Source: Lagopus muta | Taxonomy: Eukaryota; Chordata; Aves; Galliformes; Phasianidae | Length of the DNA: 64,000 nt | Assembly: GCF_023343835.1 (NCBI RefSeq) | Contig: NC_064433.1 | Coordinates: 136,489,957-136,553,956, forward strand | Direction of reading: 5' to 3' | Part shown: positions 15,401 to 36,864 of the stretch, in pieces | Numbering within the stretch: position 1 is the first letter of the stretch | Layout of the letters: every line of letters begins with the position of its first letter | Translations under genes and position numbers: made by a program | Notes under the pieces: model-generated | The model's input: the letters and a program-made list of their open reading frames with translations, nothing else | Database searches by the model: none | Told to the model about the DNA's origin: nothing

Positions 15401-15862
15401 GCCCAGTTCCTTAAACTCAAATGTGGATACACAGTTGGTTTCCACTTTTTTTTCCAGATTTTAAGCAGTTTTTCCAGAGTCTTTAGAAATACTGTCCTAC
15501 TTTGATATTATTCTGGTCTAGGTTTATTTCTATAAAACAAGTACTGCCACAGGAAAGTTGAGTTAGTTGTAGCCTTTGAATGGGAGGAGGGTGGGCAGCC
15601 AAACAGCCAAAGCCTCCTAGACAAGTTCAATCAACCACACCATAAGCAAAAAGAACTCATTCATTGTATTTGAAGATGTGCCATTATTGTCCCAAACCAG
15701 CAAGTCCAAATACACCTCCTGAAAACCAGGCATGAGCACATGAAGAAACAGCTGGCATCTTGACAGAAATGTTACCAGGATTACAGCAAGCATTTTACAA
15801 AGAGGAAAATATTATTTGGGGATTGATGGCTAAGACAGTTGGGTTGATTAAACACCAAGCCA
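12420..15862. other. Spacer between PROZ 5' end and F10L 3' end
   Basis: Holds the PROZ promoter on the left and, on the right, the presumed 3' UTR of F10L. TTTATT at 15248-15253 and near 15522 would be AATAAA on the gene strand, about 340-620 nt past the F10L stop. Between them I see no CR1 copy, no vitamin K-factor exon remnant on either strand and no convincing other gene. Short open frames here have no domain signature. Confidence 0.6.
12515..12564 (-). promoter_or_regulatory. PROZ: PROZ proximal promoter block shared with F10L
   Basis: A 50-bp block, 96-145 nt upstream of the PROZ start codon, aligns without gaps to 22083-22132 upstream of F10L; I count 40 of 50 identical bases. It contains AGGGCAAAG (12538-12546), which fits the RGGNCAAAG core of HNF4 sites. 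HNF4 is a known activator of vitamin K-dependent factor genes in liver. Binding is inferred, not shown. Confidence 0.55.
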
Positions 15863-18800
15863 TTAAGAGTTTTGTGTCAAAACACTTCTTACCCATGGCA
15901 GGAAATTTGATACTTTAGTGTATATTCCATATTTTCCTTGTCTCCCACACCCTTCTCCCCAGCTGATGATACCAGTAACAAAGTAAGTGCCATTGTATTC
16001 GGTTACATGTGGGCCTCCTCCATCTCCTTGGCAGACATCTTGTCCATCTTTATTATAACCTGCACAGAACATGTTTCTTGTGACTAAATAATGAATAGCT
16101 TGCTTGCAAGTTTTCTTATCCACATAAGGGATCTGAAGAACTTTCATTCTTCTGACTGGCCGCGTTTGTTCATATGAGTTCCCAAAACCACTGACAATTC
16201 CAAATGTTTGGTTCATCAGAACATCATTAGCAAAGTCTTCTTCTGGAAGGCACGCTGGGACAACATCCTCAGAAAATGTGATAGGTTCTTTTAATTTGAT
16301 GAGGGCTATGTCACTGTCATGGGTTTCAAAATTAAACTCAGGATTTGAAATTATTTTTTCCACTGTGTGCAATGCAGTACTTGGTTCTTCCTTTTCTCTG
16401 TCCACCATCCCTGTGTCAGATTATTAAAACAGTTGTTAACAAGATTATACCAGCAAGCCCAAACAGCACCTCAGTAAAAGATGGGACTAAAGTTTATTGT
16501 ACTTGGAATAGACATATGTACTGTACAAACAAAATAGAGCTGGTCTGTATCTTGATGCTGTAGCATTTTATATCGATTTTGATACCAAGTGCATTTAAAG
16601 TCAAAACTTTTCTATTGGAATGACAGTCTCAATGACAACGTTCATGTAAAGTTCGGGCTACTACAGTGCTACTCCTCATATACAAACGAAACCCCAACAT
16701 TGAAGAGTAGGACCTTGCCCCTGTTCTTTGTAGAGCAACACAGTCAAACAGACTTAAACTGGAAACATTCACTGTCTTTAACATTCTGCTCAAAAAATAT
16801 AAGACTTGTTTATATTTAATCTTCTCAACTTGTATGAAAACATTTTAGGAATTAAATTGATGGCCATTAATGCTTATACAGGTTTTGAATTACTATTGTA
16901 GGACAAGTGGAAATTTTGTGAATCAGAATACTGTTTTCAGTGCCTAGAACTTGTGACAAGCTACCTTTTTTTTTCTCCCTTCATAAATTACCTTAATAAA
17001 TAATGAAGGTAAGGTTTGCAGTACTCAACAGTCTCAGACATGCTGTCAAAACATTTGTTAGCATCTGAATGTGGCATATGGAAGTCTTCAAGGTTTGGCC
17101 AGCACAGGGAATTGCACGAAGGTGTAACTGTAGACCAATTAACTAAATCTAAAATTAAACATGGAAGACCTTCTTTAAAGTGAGAGTGACAGAACACTGG
17201 AACAAGCTGCCCAGAGAGGTTGTGGAGTCTCCTCTGGAGATATTTAATATCCATCTGGATGCTTATCTATGTGGCCTGTAGTAGGGAACCTGCTTTAGCA
17301 GGGGGTTGGGGCTCAATGGTCTCTAGAAGTCCCTTCCAACCCCTGCAATTCTGTGATTCTTTGAAATCAGCTCAGCGTCACTTGCCCACATATTTTCCCA
17401 GTTCCTATTAGAGACAAGCTATGCTGGGCCAAGCAAGGCTTAAAGAACCTGTCCATTCAACCAGGCTGAACATGTAACTTATTGCTAGCCAATAGACAAA
17501 ATGAAGCAGTGAGATATATCTGGGGATAGTTCAGTGTCTTGCACATAGACACTAAAAGACAGACTTTGGTACACTTATTTCTATAGTAAGGGTCAAAATG
17601 ACAACAACTCACCAACAAGAACCCGTAATTCTGTAGAATTGTTAACACAATGAGCTGCAGTAAGTATAAAATACTCATTCAGAATTGTTCCTCCACAAAT
17701 CCATTCACCATGCTTCTGTACTAGAACAGCCTGCCAAGAGAGGAAAAAGCATAAGTGCAAAAATGTTTGTGCAGGGAAATCCTCAACAGCTAGTTTAGCT
17801 TCGAGTACTTTTCTTAAAGAAGAAATTTTCATGTGTATTTTCTGTCAGCAGCATCCTCAATTTGGATGTAGTGAGAGTTACACTCAAGAAGTATAAGCCA
17901 CCACAGAGGGAAACTTGACAAAAAGGATGTTTTTCCTGGCTCAGAGTTGAGTTTGCATACTCCGTTATTATTATTTTCTAAACAAACTTGGTTAATATTC
18001 TAACTGCATTATTCCTCTCTGGTTTTTGTTTGAATTCAGCCACGGTGAAAATAAGAACTTCAGCCATCCTTTCAACACTGCTGTGTTGCAATCTGAGTAG
18101 CTGTGTGGTTGGCAGGGAGTTCTGGGGAAAAGTCCTGTTCTATGCTCGATGTCTGCCACCCTCCTTCTCTCCTAGCCTCTTCCTCTTAGCACATTCTTGA
18201 GTTTGAAAACAGTCATGTCTTCATTCATGGTAGTAGAACTATGCAGAAACTAGTCATTCAAGAGGGACGAACAACCAGATGTTGACACCAGCTTGTTTCA
18301 GAGCTCAGATTCCCCTCCCCACTGTCATCCAGGTCTGCATCTTCACCCCCCTTCCCCGCTGCCAACACTCTCAGCACGGTTGCAAGCACAGCCAGGAGTC
18401 CATAACTTCATTGTTTCCAAATGTCCTACCAGCTAATTGCCACGGTGAGACCTATTTGTCCTAATAGTCACCATGCTATGGGCGAGCAGCACGGCAGGTT
18501 GAACCTGTTGCTTTGGCAAAGTGGTGAGCTATGCAATGTTGCCCTGTTTGTCTTCTATGCAACTAATAAACAGGGTCTATTCTGACCTTTTAGATCTGCT
18601 TAGAGGAGCTGCAAGTCCTGCTCAAGCTAAGCTACATCCCCATAGCAAGCAGAGATGAGGGGTATGGTGAAATGTAAATGATTTCCAGACCTGGTGAGTA
18701 CCTGAGGTGTTAAACCCCTTGAGAGTAAGGCACCTTACCTGCCATGGACATATGCTGGGTATACTGCCAGCCTCTTCTACTGCCTTAGAGGTGTTACTTG

Positions 18801-21800
18801 GGGCCTCAGCAGTTTCCTCATTTTTAAGATGATCTTCTGGACTTACAGCATTCTCTTGATCCACTTCGTGATTTCTCTTAAATTTACCACATGGGAACTT
18901 AACTGCAAAGACAAAACTGGGACACTAACACTTGATGTCTGCATCTGACTGAGAATCTGGTGCACCTGTCCCTTATTAACAGCAAGGCCGACCCAGCTGT
19001 AACCCAAAGCAAACCAGCTGTGAAGGAAGACCCAGCTGCTGTTACCAGCCTTCACTTTAGCTCAGTACTGCCTTTCTTGCTGGTTTGGCACAGCCCTCGT
19101 TGTAACAGCTTTATGGTCAGCAAAGAAAATCCAACTTTCAGTGCATCTCTTACTGTTCTTCACCACAAGAAGTGTCTCAAACTGGCTGGAACATGGGTTT
19201 TGCAGTCAAAAGTAGTCTTCAGATTTGTAGATCTGTATATACTGTGGAGGAAAATGGTTTGCAAGGAAACAGGTTGCTTTCAGGGTGTCAAATCTTTGTG
19301 AAAATGAATGAAAATTAACTTAAGAGTTCAAGAAAAACTTTTTGACAACAGCTGATACAGCAGTTGGATACTCAGGTATCCTTATCAGGGTTGCCTCTGC
19401 AATAATTTTTATATTTGCAAAAACTTCACAAATGCAAAAGGGAAACAGACCCGGCTGGTTGAAAAATGAAATAAAAATTCCAGTTCTAAAACTTGCTCAT
19501 GGGTTTAGCAGTTCCAAAGTATTTAGAAGTTAAACATCTTCTGTTATTGGTGTTGCTATTTTCATGTACCTGTTGGAAGATGGGTTTTGCAGTCAGGTCT
19601 GAGAATGTACCCATTTGCACTATTTTGGCCATTGTACATCACTCACAGTTGTACAGTTTGATACTGGTTGGATTATCACCTTTTGCTAAACAACTTTTCA
19701 TTGGTAACAAATCAAGCAAGCCAGATGCCAACAGTGAACATTGTTCCTCATGCTGCAACAGCACTGCAATGCATCAGCCCTTCCTAAATACAGTAAAGAT
19801 GTGATGTGTATCCAACAGAATGAACTTTAAGTGTGGCTTCATACCTACAGGAACACAGGTTTTGTTGTCATCATCCAGAGCATAGCCAGAAACACAGGAA
19901 CATACCACTCCTTCATCTTCCTCTTTGCAGAACTGTGTGCAGTCCCCGTTGTTGTCCTTGCATGTACTTGGTGTGACTGCAAAGGAGGCAAGCTTAGAGA
20001 CAGGTTCATATTCCTGCTGATTTCATAAAAGCACAAGCAGCTATAAAGTCTTGCTTGCAAGCATTATTCAAAACCCTCACCACTTTGTAATTCTGTGCAG
20101 TTCCTGCCAAAGGCCTCCAGTAATCACAAGTATAAAAATGAGCATTTTTAAGAAACCCATAAGCTGTTAACCAGACCACTATCATTTCATATCCTATGTT
20201 GGAATAGTTTCCCAACTGTAACTTGCAGCTCTTTGAGAGCACAGGCTGAAATAATCTACAGTCAGAGGAACAGAGGGAGAATAAGAAATTAGCAAACACT
20301 TGACTATCAGTCCCTGGCACTATGAGCTCACAGTCTTAATGGGAAAAATCTTCCCTGCAGTAACAGTGTGGGGGGTAAACCAGTCCTAAGAGAGGTGGTC
20401 TAGTCCTTCCTACAGGTTTGTAGGATTCCATAGCTTGTCCATGCAGCTAACCCACTCTAGATAGCCTTGTAACAACTAAATGTATAACAACAATATCCAT
20501 ACAGAGTTTCCCACAGTGTGGCATGATCCCATTGATTCTTGTCTTCACTTTTTGTCTAGTGGAAATGGAGGCTACTTCAGTTCCTTCCTTGTTTTGTTAC
20601 ATATTTCAGAGACTCCCTTGATTATGCATTGTGGGGCTAAGGGAGAAATTTTGTTTTGCTCTTCCTGAATTACCTCCTATTTCTGTTGGACTACTGTACT
20701 GTTATTTTTACAAGATGGTCTTGAACTCTCATGTTGATTTATGGTAGTCTTTCATTCTGGGACCAGCTATAAATGTCAGGAGTCACTGGGGAAGATACTG
20801 AACAGCAGCTATCCTAAGGCTCACCTGTGTGGAGCCCTGCACTCTCCATCAGCTTTCCTTTGACACTGAAACACTGACTAGCACAGCCTCACAGCCTGAT
20901 GTTCACCAACCTCTCTGCATTTTCATCTAGATCACGCTTCTCTACTTGCTATGGTGAGAGTATTATATAAAATGATGTGGATGCATGGCATCTTTTGCAG
21001 CCTGTTATCCTGTCCCCGGGGAAAATGAGATTGCTGTGATGTGATTTGTTTCTGACAGCTGCAACTCAGCAGTTTCTTTTCTTCTTGCTGAACACAAATA
21101 ATCTGATACCTCGAGGAAGAAAGATTCTCTTCACCAATGGGGAAGCATTCTCCTTGTCCTCTCTTTCTACACCTGTATTCTTAGATCAGCGCTGGACTTT
21201 CATGTTTATTTTATTTAGGCCTTAGCTGTTCTGTTTTTATGCCAGGATGTTTGCAATTTTTTTATGCTCATCCTCTGTGATTTGAACTAGTTCTATTTTT
21301 TCCGTGCTTCCTTTTGGAGGCCAAGTCTTGAAGCAGCTCATTATTTTAATTAATCCTCTTCCTTTTTTGACCTTGGGATAGTGTGACATGTAAGCTTTTA
21401 TTTTAATAGATACATCCACATATTTTCTCTCTTTCAAAGATACATTAATTTTATTCTCTTGCTGCTTTTCTGCCTTCATAATAAGTTCTGTGATTTTACA
21501 ACATGGCGTCCTGGTTCTTCTCTGCACTATTAAACACATGGGTTCAGTTTGTCAGTAGCCTACAAATCAACACCGATAATAAGGACCATTAAATTCTTAC
21601 ATCCCTCGAGGACATAAGAACAGCACATCCTTTGTGCTGTCAGTTTGAAAGCACTGCATATTGACATATTAACCCTGTCCTTAACACCGACACAGCCCTT
21701 TCACCAAAAAGGTATTCCCCCAGTGACTAAGCCAAGAACATACTGTAATATACTGTATAACTGTAGCTGGCAAATAGGAGCAACGTGGGTAAGAAAGCAA

Positions 21801-21990
21801 AGCTAACAAGTTTCCCTGCTGGCACCCTGCTCCACAGAGTGCGAACGATGGCAAATAGTTACCTGTGCAGCTGAGGCAAAGCAGCACAAAGCCAAGTTAA
21901 AGTGAAGACTGCACCTGTTTGCAGCGTCTGAAGGAAAAGGAGGACAATGGGAAGAAGCCACACTGCCCGACGGTGACCCATCACTGCCAT
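15863..21990 (-). CDS. F10L: factor X-like secreted pseudoprotease, Gla-less and EGF1-less
   Basis: A paralogue of factor X with unknown function. Exons: 21915-21990 (signal), 19845-19976 (EGF2), 18739-18902 (linker), 17613-17730, 15863-16410. All have GT/AG borders and matching phases, giving 345 codons plus stop. The EGF has six Cys and leads into VKFPCGK as in F10. The protease-like domain is about 65% identical to F10 over its last 180 residues by my hand count. His151 (TAAHC) and Asp197 (DIALIKL) remain, but the serine is Gly294 (QGDGGGPH), and RIVGG is replaced by KAVEE at 109-113. Cys22 is Ser while its partner Cys27 remains. Several N-glycosylation sequons are present (SNTS, NNST, NQT, NGT). 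I find no propeptide/Gla, 25-nt or EGF1 exon at 19977-21914. Open frames and intact splice sites argue against simple decay. Linkage of the signal exon is inferred. Confidence 0.85.
16019..16021 (-). other. F10L codon at the catalytic-serine position (Gly)
   Basis: Read on the - strand, the motif at 16010-16027 is GDGGGP, where active family members have GDSGGP. The codon is GGA; the matching codon of F10 (25875-25877) is AGT, so two base changes separate them. Asp189 of the S1 pocket (DVCQGD) and the oxyanion-hole Gly193 are kept. Confidence 0.97.
17165..17364 (+). repeat. CR1 LINE 3' fragment in F10L intron
   Basis: Sense on the + strand, antisense to F10L. It shows AAGCTGCCCAGAGAGGTTGT, GTCCCTTCCAACCC and the terminal ATTCTGTGATTCT. 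It lies between the two F10L protease exons (16410 and 17613). Confidence 0.9.
18772..18786 (-). other. F10L site replacing the zymogen activation cleavage
   Basis: Counting back from the shared CPWQ at the exon end, the five codons that encode R-I-V-G-G in F10 encode K-A-V-E-E here. The last 16 residues of this exon align to F10 without gaps, so this is substitution rather than a missing piece. Without a new Ile or Val N-terminus the usual zymogen-to-enzyme switch cannot occur. Confidence 0.93.
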
Positions 21991-22132
21991 CCTGTGAGCT
22001 CACTTGGTGTCTCTCCCCGGTTTTCCTGCAGGGCTCTGGGGCAGCTGCTAAATAAGAAGCACTGCAGAGCAAAGGTCGTTAACTCAGGAGAAAACAAAAC
22101 TGCTAGGGGCAAAGCGTGGGCTCAGAGTCACC
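21915..22132 (-). promoter_or_regulatory. F10L signal exon and PROZ-like promoter
   Basis: The 76-nt signal exon (ATG at 21988-21990) encodes MAVMGHRRAVWLLPIVLLFL and ends in LQT, close to the PROZ pattern LFLQTEQT, both phase 1. Upstream, 22083-22132 matches the PROZ block at 12515-12564 (40 of 50 bases). GGGGCAAAG at 22106-22114 lies 116 nt from the ATG, nearly the same distance as in PROZ. GTTAAC at 22079-22084 resembles an HNF1 half-site. No TATA box is obvious. Confidence 0.55.
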
Positions 22133-22878
22133 AGGGACAATGTTAAAGCAGCAAAAGCCACTGTGTCACAGCAGTGCCACCCGGCAGCTTGTAGGTGTCC
22201 CGTGCAGCAGAGATCCACAAAGACACCAGGCTGGACAGTACTTTCACAAATGCATCAATTTCCACCTTCTTTTGGCCTTATATACATATTTATTGGCTAT
22301 AGCTGATGACAGAGCCTTGTGGTCTGAGGCTTTGACCATTCTGGATAATTCTTCAGCTGAAAATGGATTCCATCTGGACCCAGCCTCTGAAGCAGTATGT
22401 TTCCCTGCCATGCTGGAGGATATCACAAAGGCCTTCTTGCCCACCTTCATTCCCTACAGCCCCATTGTGCTGCATTCTTTCTCATTTCTCAAGAAATTCC
22501 AGCATTTGAGACTTCACCCAGACAAAAACTGTTAGAGGCTTTTCCAGAACAGAGGTAGAAGGGTTTCCATGGGTTCCTCTTTGAATCCTCTTTGAATCTT
22601 CCAAGGGTTTCCTCTTTGAACCTTCCTCTCTGCAAATGGGCTGGACTCTTTTCACCTTCACCACGGACATGAATATCTGATTAGTTTCTGCTTCTCTACA
22701 TCAGGATGTTGTATTTTTTTCCCCACACACAGAAGCTGTTGCTGTGTTTCTGCTCAGACCTTCCCTACCTAAAGGAGCTTCACTTTTCTCATGAGATCCA
22801 GCACCTCATGTTCAAGAGGCTCTTTCCCAGATACTTCATCTTGGATTAGACCTGACAAATGCCCTAGCTTCTTGTTCA

Positions 22879-23248
22879 TAGAATAGATTCATTGAATCAC
22901 TTAGGTTGGAAAAGATCCTTAAGACCAAGCCCAATTGACCTGACACTACCAAATCCTACCACTAAACCATATCCCTAAGGTCTATGTCTACATATCTCTT
23001 AAATACCTCCGGGGATGGGAACTCCACCACCTCCCTGGGCTGCACATTCCAATGCCTGACCACCATTTCTGTGAAGAAATTCTTCCTGCCATTCAATCTA
23101 AACCTCCTCTTGGGCAATTTGAGGCCATTTCACCACATCCTGTCACCTGAGAAAAAGAGACTGACACCCTCATTACTGCAACCTCTATTCAAGTTGTTGT
23201 AGAGAGCAAGGAAGTCTCCCCTCAGCCTCCTCTTCTCCAGCTAGGCAA
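22879..23248 (-). repeat. CR1 LINE 3' fragment, divergent subfamily
   Basis: Reads on the - strand. On the + strand it begins CATAGAATAG with TAGGTTGGAAAAGATC, followed by the CTCCACCACCTCCCTGGGC block and, further on, CTCAGCCTCCTCTTCTCCAG. The 3' end differs from the GGAAGGGACCTC type elsewhere in the window, so this is an older or different CR1 subfamily. Confidence 0.88.
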
Positions 23249-24289
23249 CTCCAGTTCTAAACGACCTCCATTCCAGATTCATTGTATTATTCCTCTCTAA
23301 AGCTTCAATGTGATTGCACTCTGCTTGCCATCCTTCCTTTCTACCATTTCTACTCAGCACTGCCTTTTCCTTGCAGGCTGAGAAAGCCTGAGCACCTGAG
23401 GGTAGCTTTGAGCTTCCACTTCCTCCATTTACCATTGAGCTCTTGCCTAAATCAGTAGTGGTTGTTTGCCACGAGGAGTACTTGCATTTTAAAATCCACC
23501 GGTTTGCACTGCTGCCGTGTGCTCTACCTCTTGCCTGACACTTACAGAATATGGAAGGAATACAAAAACCCTGTGCACTGTAGGCACCATACACGATTAA
23601 AGCTTGGTGAAAGATAAACTCTAATTGCAAAACCCAAGGACAGTCTCTTGTACACTACAGAATAACGACACTTCCTCTCTTCCCAGCATCAGCCACCTTT
23701 ACCAGCGGGAGGTCCTCTCCTCGGCCATCCCAACACTTATCTATAACACACATAGTCCAGTCCAAGAGTCACTTCAGGCTTCTCTGATGGAGAACGATGC
23801 CATTAGCACAAGTGCTTGTATGGAATTTGAATAGCACCTGTGCCTGAGCACTTCCCTCTGAAAAGGGATGTTCCACCCTGATGGTGTATGGGGTGAATGT
23901 GAGACAAAGGGTTAGAAGGTACAGTGGACAGAAAAATTCACGGAACTAACATTGCTGAACAAACATTTAAATAACCCTGCTGTGATTTTATACAGGTGGA
24001 GATCATCCATCTGGGGTAAACGACCTGCAGTTCTTCATGTCTGCGTTTTCTGCTGACTGCAGCAATACCCTGGTGCTGAGCAGAGCTGTCTTTCTACTTT
24101 TTTAACATGCCTTCCTCACTGCACCTGCTATACAAAACTAGCCAGTACCCATTCAAACCCTAAGAGATAAGTGGCAGGTGTCTGGCAATTGGATTTGTTA
24201 AGCCAGGGAAAGTTGCATTTAGATCTTTCAACAAGAAAAGTTCTAGGTGGATATGACTAATTTTTAGCTGTGAGAGTGCTAAAATACAG

Positions 24290-24425
24290 CAGCTTGTTGC
24301 CCAGAGGGGTAGCAACTCTGCCTTAAAAGCTTTCAAAACTTGACCAGAGCCTGCACAAACTGATTTCTCTTTGATGTTAGCCTTGCTTTAAGCATGGGGT
24401 TGGACCAGACAGCTTTCACCCATCC
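24290..24425 (+). repeat. Degraded CR1 3' fragment
   Basis: A weak match to a CR1 3' end on the + strand: TTGCCCAGAGGGGTAGCAA, then GCATGGGGTTGGACCAGACA. It is much more diverged than the neighbouring copy at 24489-24748, which lies in the opposite orientation. Confidence 0.5.
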
Positions 24426-24488
24426 CGTCTACTGCAAATTATTCCATTATTTCTGTGACGAGAACTGCAGCTGAGAAGGTCTGAAGAA

Positions 24489-24748
24489 GAATCACAGAAT
24501 CACAGAATCACCTGGGTTGGAAGGGACCTCAAGGATCATGTAGTTCCAACCCCCCTGCCTAGCAGGGCCACCAAACATACACATTTAGATCAGGTTGCCC
24601 AGGATCCCGTCCAACCTGGCCTTAAACACGTCCAAGGACGGGGCATCCACAACCTCCCTGGGCAGCCCGTTCCAGGGCCTAACCACTCTCCTTGTAAAGA
24701 ACTTCCCCCTAACATCTAACCTAAATCTTCCCTCCTTCAACTTGGATC
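24489..24748 (-). repeat. CR1 LINE 3' fragment
   Basis: Reads on the - strand. It starts with the repeated ATCACAGAATCACAGAATC unit, then TTGGAAGGGACCTC and the ACAACCTCCCTGGGCAGCCC block. The translated remnant includes [18 protein letters not shown]. It lies 1 kb downstream of the F10 stop. Confidence 0.93.
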
Positions 24749-25721
24749 CAGAATGTATGCAGGAACAGCAATCCATATACATAAAACTGAGTATTGAGCC
24801 ACTGTTAATCATAAGGCAAGGGAAATGTGTCACGTATTTGTTTGGAGACATGCACTCTTTCTTCACTTCCAAATTAGACTCTCTCCTCATATATGTATGA
24901 ACTGACCAGAGGGAATAAAAAAAGAACAAAAAAGAAATAATGTTTTATTTCAAATGCTGATGTATACTGATAATACATCTTACAGTAGCACCTGGAACAA
25001 CTACACACAGAAAGACCTCTCCGATCCTTAGCCATGCACAATCCTATGATACAGGAAACACTGTACATACATGTTATTTTTTTCTGAAGAAGCAGAAAAT
25101 CAGTGTTCAAATTAAACTAGAGTGAAGTACAACCACATAAAGCAACACAACATTTTATTTAGCTGCTGTGACCTAAGTTGGAAGTTTTGTGGAACATGGC
25201 TATTTAGCAACATATACTGAACACTTACTTGTGTTTCAGCTTTGTCCAAAGAAGCTTCCCTTCTCCCTTTATCTTCTAAAGACAAGCACAGGTAGAAGCT
25301 AAAAAGCTCTAGTGGGAATAAACTCCCTACTGACTGAGTGGCTGCAGTAGGGGGACTGACTGAAATCCTGGCCTTCCCACTTCCATCATGTTACGTCCAG
25401 GAGTCTTTGGTGGAATCACTTGGGCAAACAGACAGGAACCAACATGACAATATGAAAATAACTAGTCAAGTAATCAGAAGACACCGATGAGCAGGCATTT
25501 TGTTTGGTGAAAGCCCCTTACTGTGCGAACTCAAAACAACACCAGCAGACCACATTTACATGCTTAAAGTCAAGAAAATAGAAGAAAGAGAAGCAGCACT
25601 GTAACTTCAAGAAACCAGCTTTCAAAACAAGTTTAGCAGATATGGCTAAAAAATAAAAAACATTTCCATTAGATAAACTGCACCTTGTTTCCTAATGGGA
25701 GGATTGAGAGCTACACCACTA

Positions 25722-36689
<10,968 letters not shown>

Positions 36690-36710
36690 AGTGGCGCGGG
36701 ATGGGCACCG

Positions 36711-36731
36711 CGACGGGACGGGACGGGACGG
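36711..36731 (+). repeat. (GGGAC)n short tandem repeat at F10 5' end
   Basis: About four GGGAC units lie 22-42 nt upstream of the F10 start codon, so they probably fall in the 5' UTR or core promoter. Confidence 0.85.
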
Positions 36732-36864
36732 AGCCTTCACCGGGCGGGCAGGGACTGCGGCGGCGTTGCTTCACCCTGCCCAGAAATAGCGGAAGCGCCC
36801 TGGAAGGGGGAAAGCCTCTGTGGGATTTCTCAGCCGGGGGGGTGGCCCGATTATGTGTCGCCTC

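Larger units (their letters stand above)
22133..25721. other. Spacer between F10L 5' end and F10 3' end
   Basis: Contains three CR1 pieces (listed separately) and, at its right end, the presumed 3' UTR of F10. TTTATT near 25152 and 24943 would give AATAAA on the F10 strand, about 570 and 780 nt past its stop. I searched both strands for stray Gla or EGF1 exons that could belong to F10L and found none. Confidence 0.6.

Noticed and set aside
21237-21539. 100-codon Lys-rich - strand frame inside the first F10L intron, considered as an extra F10L exon
   Set aside because: No cysteine pattern, no similarity to Gla or EGF modules, and it is not needed for an in-frame F10L product. I kept it only as a note.
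15863-21990. F10L as a simple dying pseudogene
   Set aside because: All five exons are open, donor and acceptor dinucleotides are intact, phases join exactly and the structural cysteines are mostly kept. The changes concentrate at functional sites. Still possible if no transcript exists.
19977-25721. Hidden Gla or EGF1 exon for F10L
   Set aside because: I read both strands for LEREC-like and CxxNPCxxGGxC-like patterns and for a 25-nt FW exon and found none; a profile search would be more sensitive.
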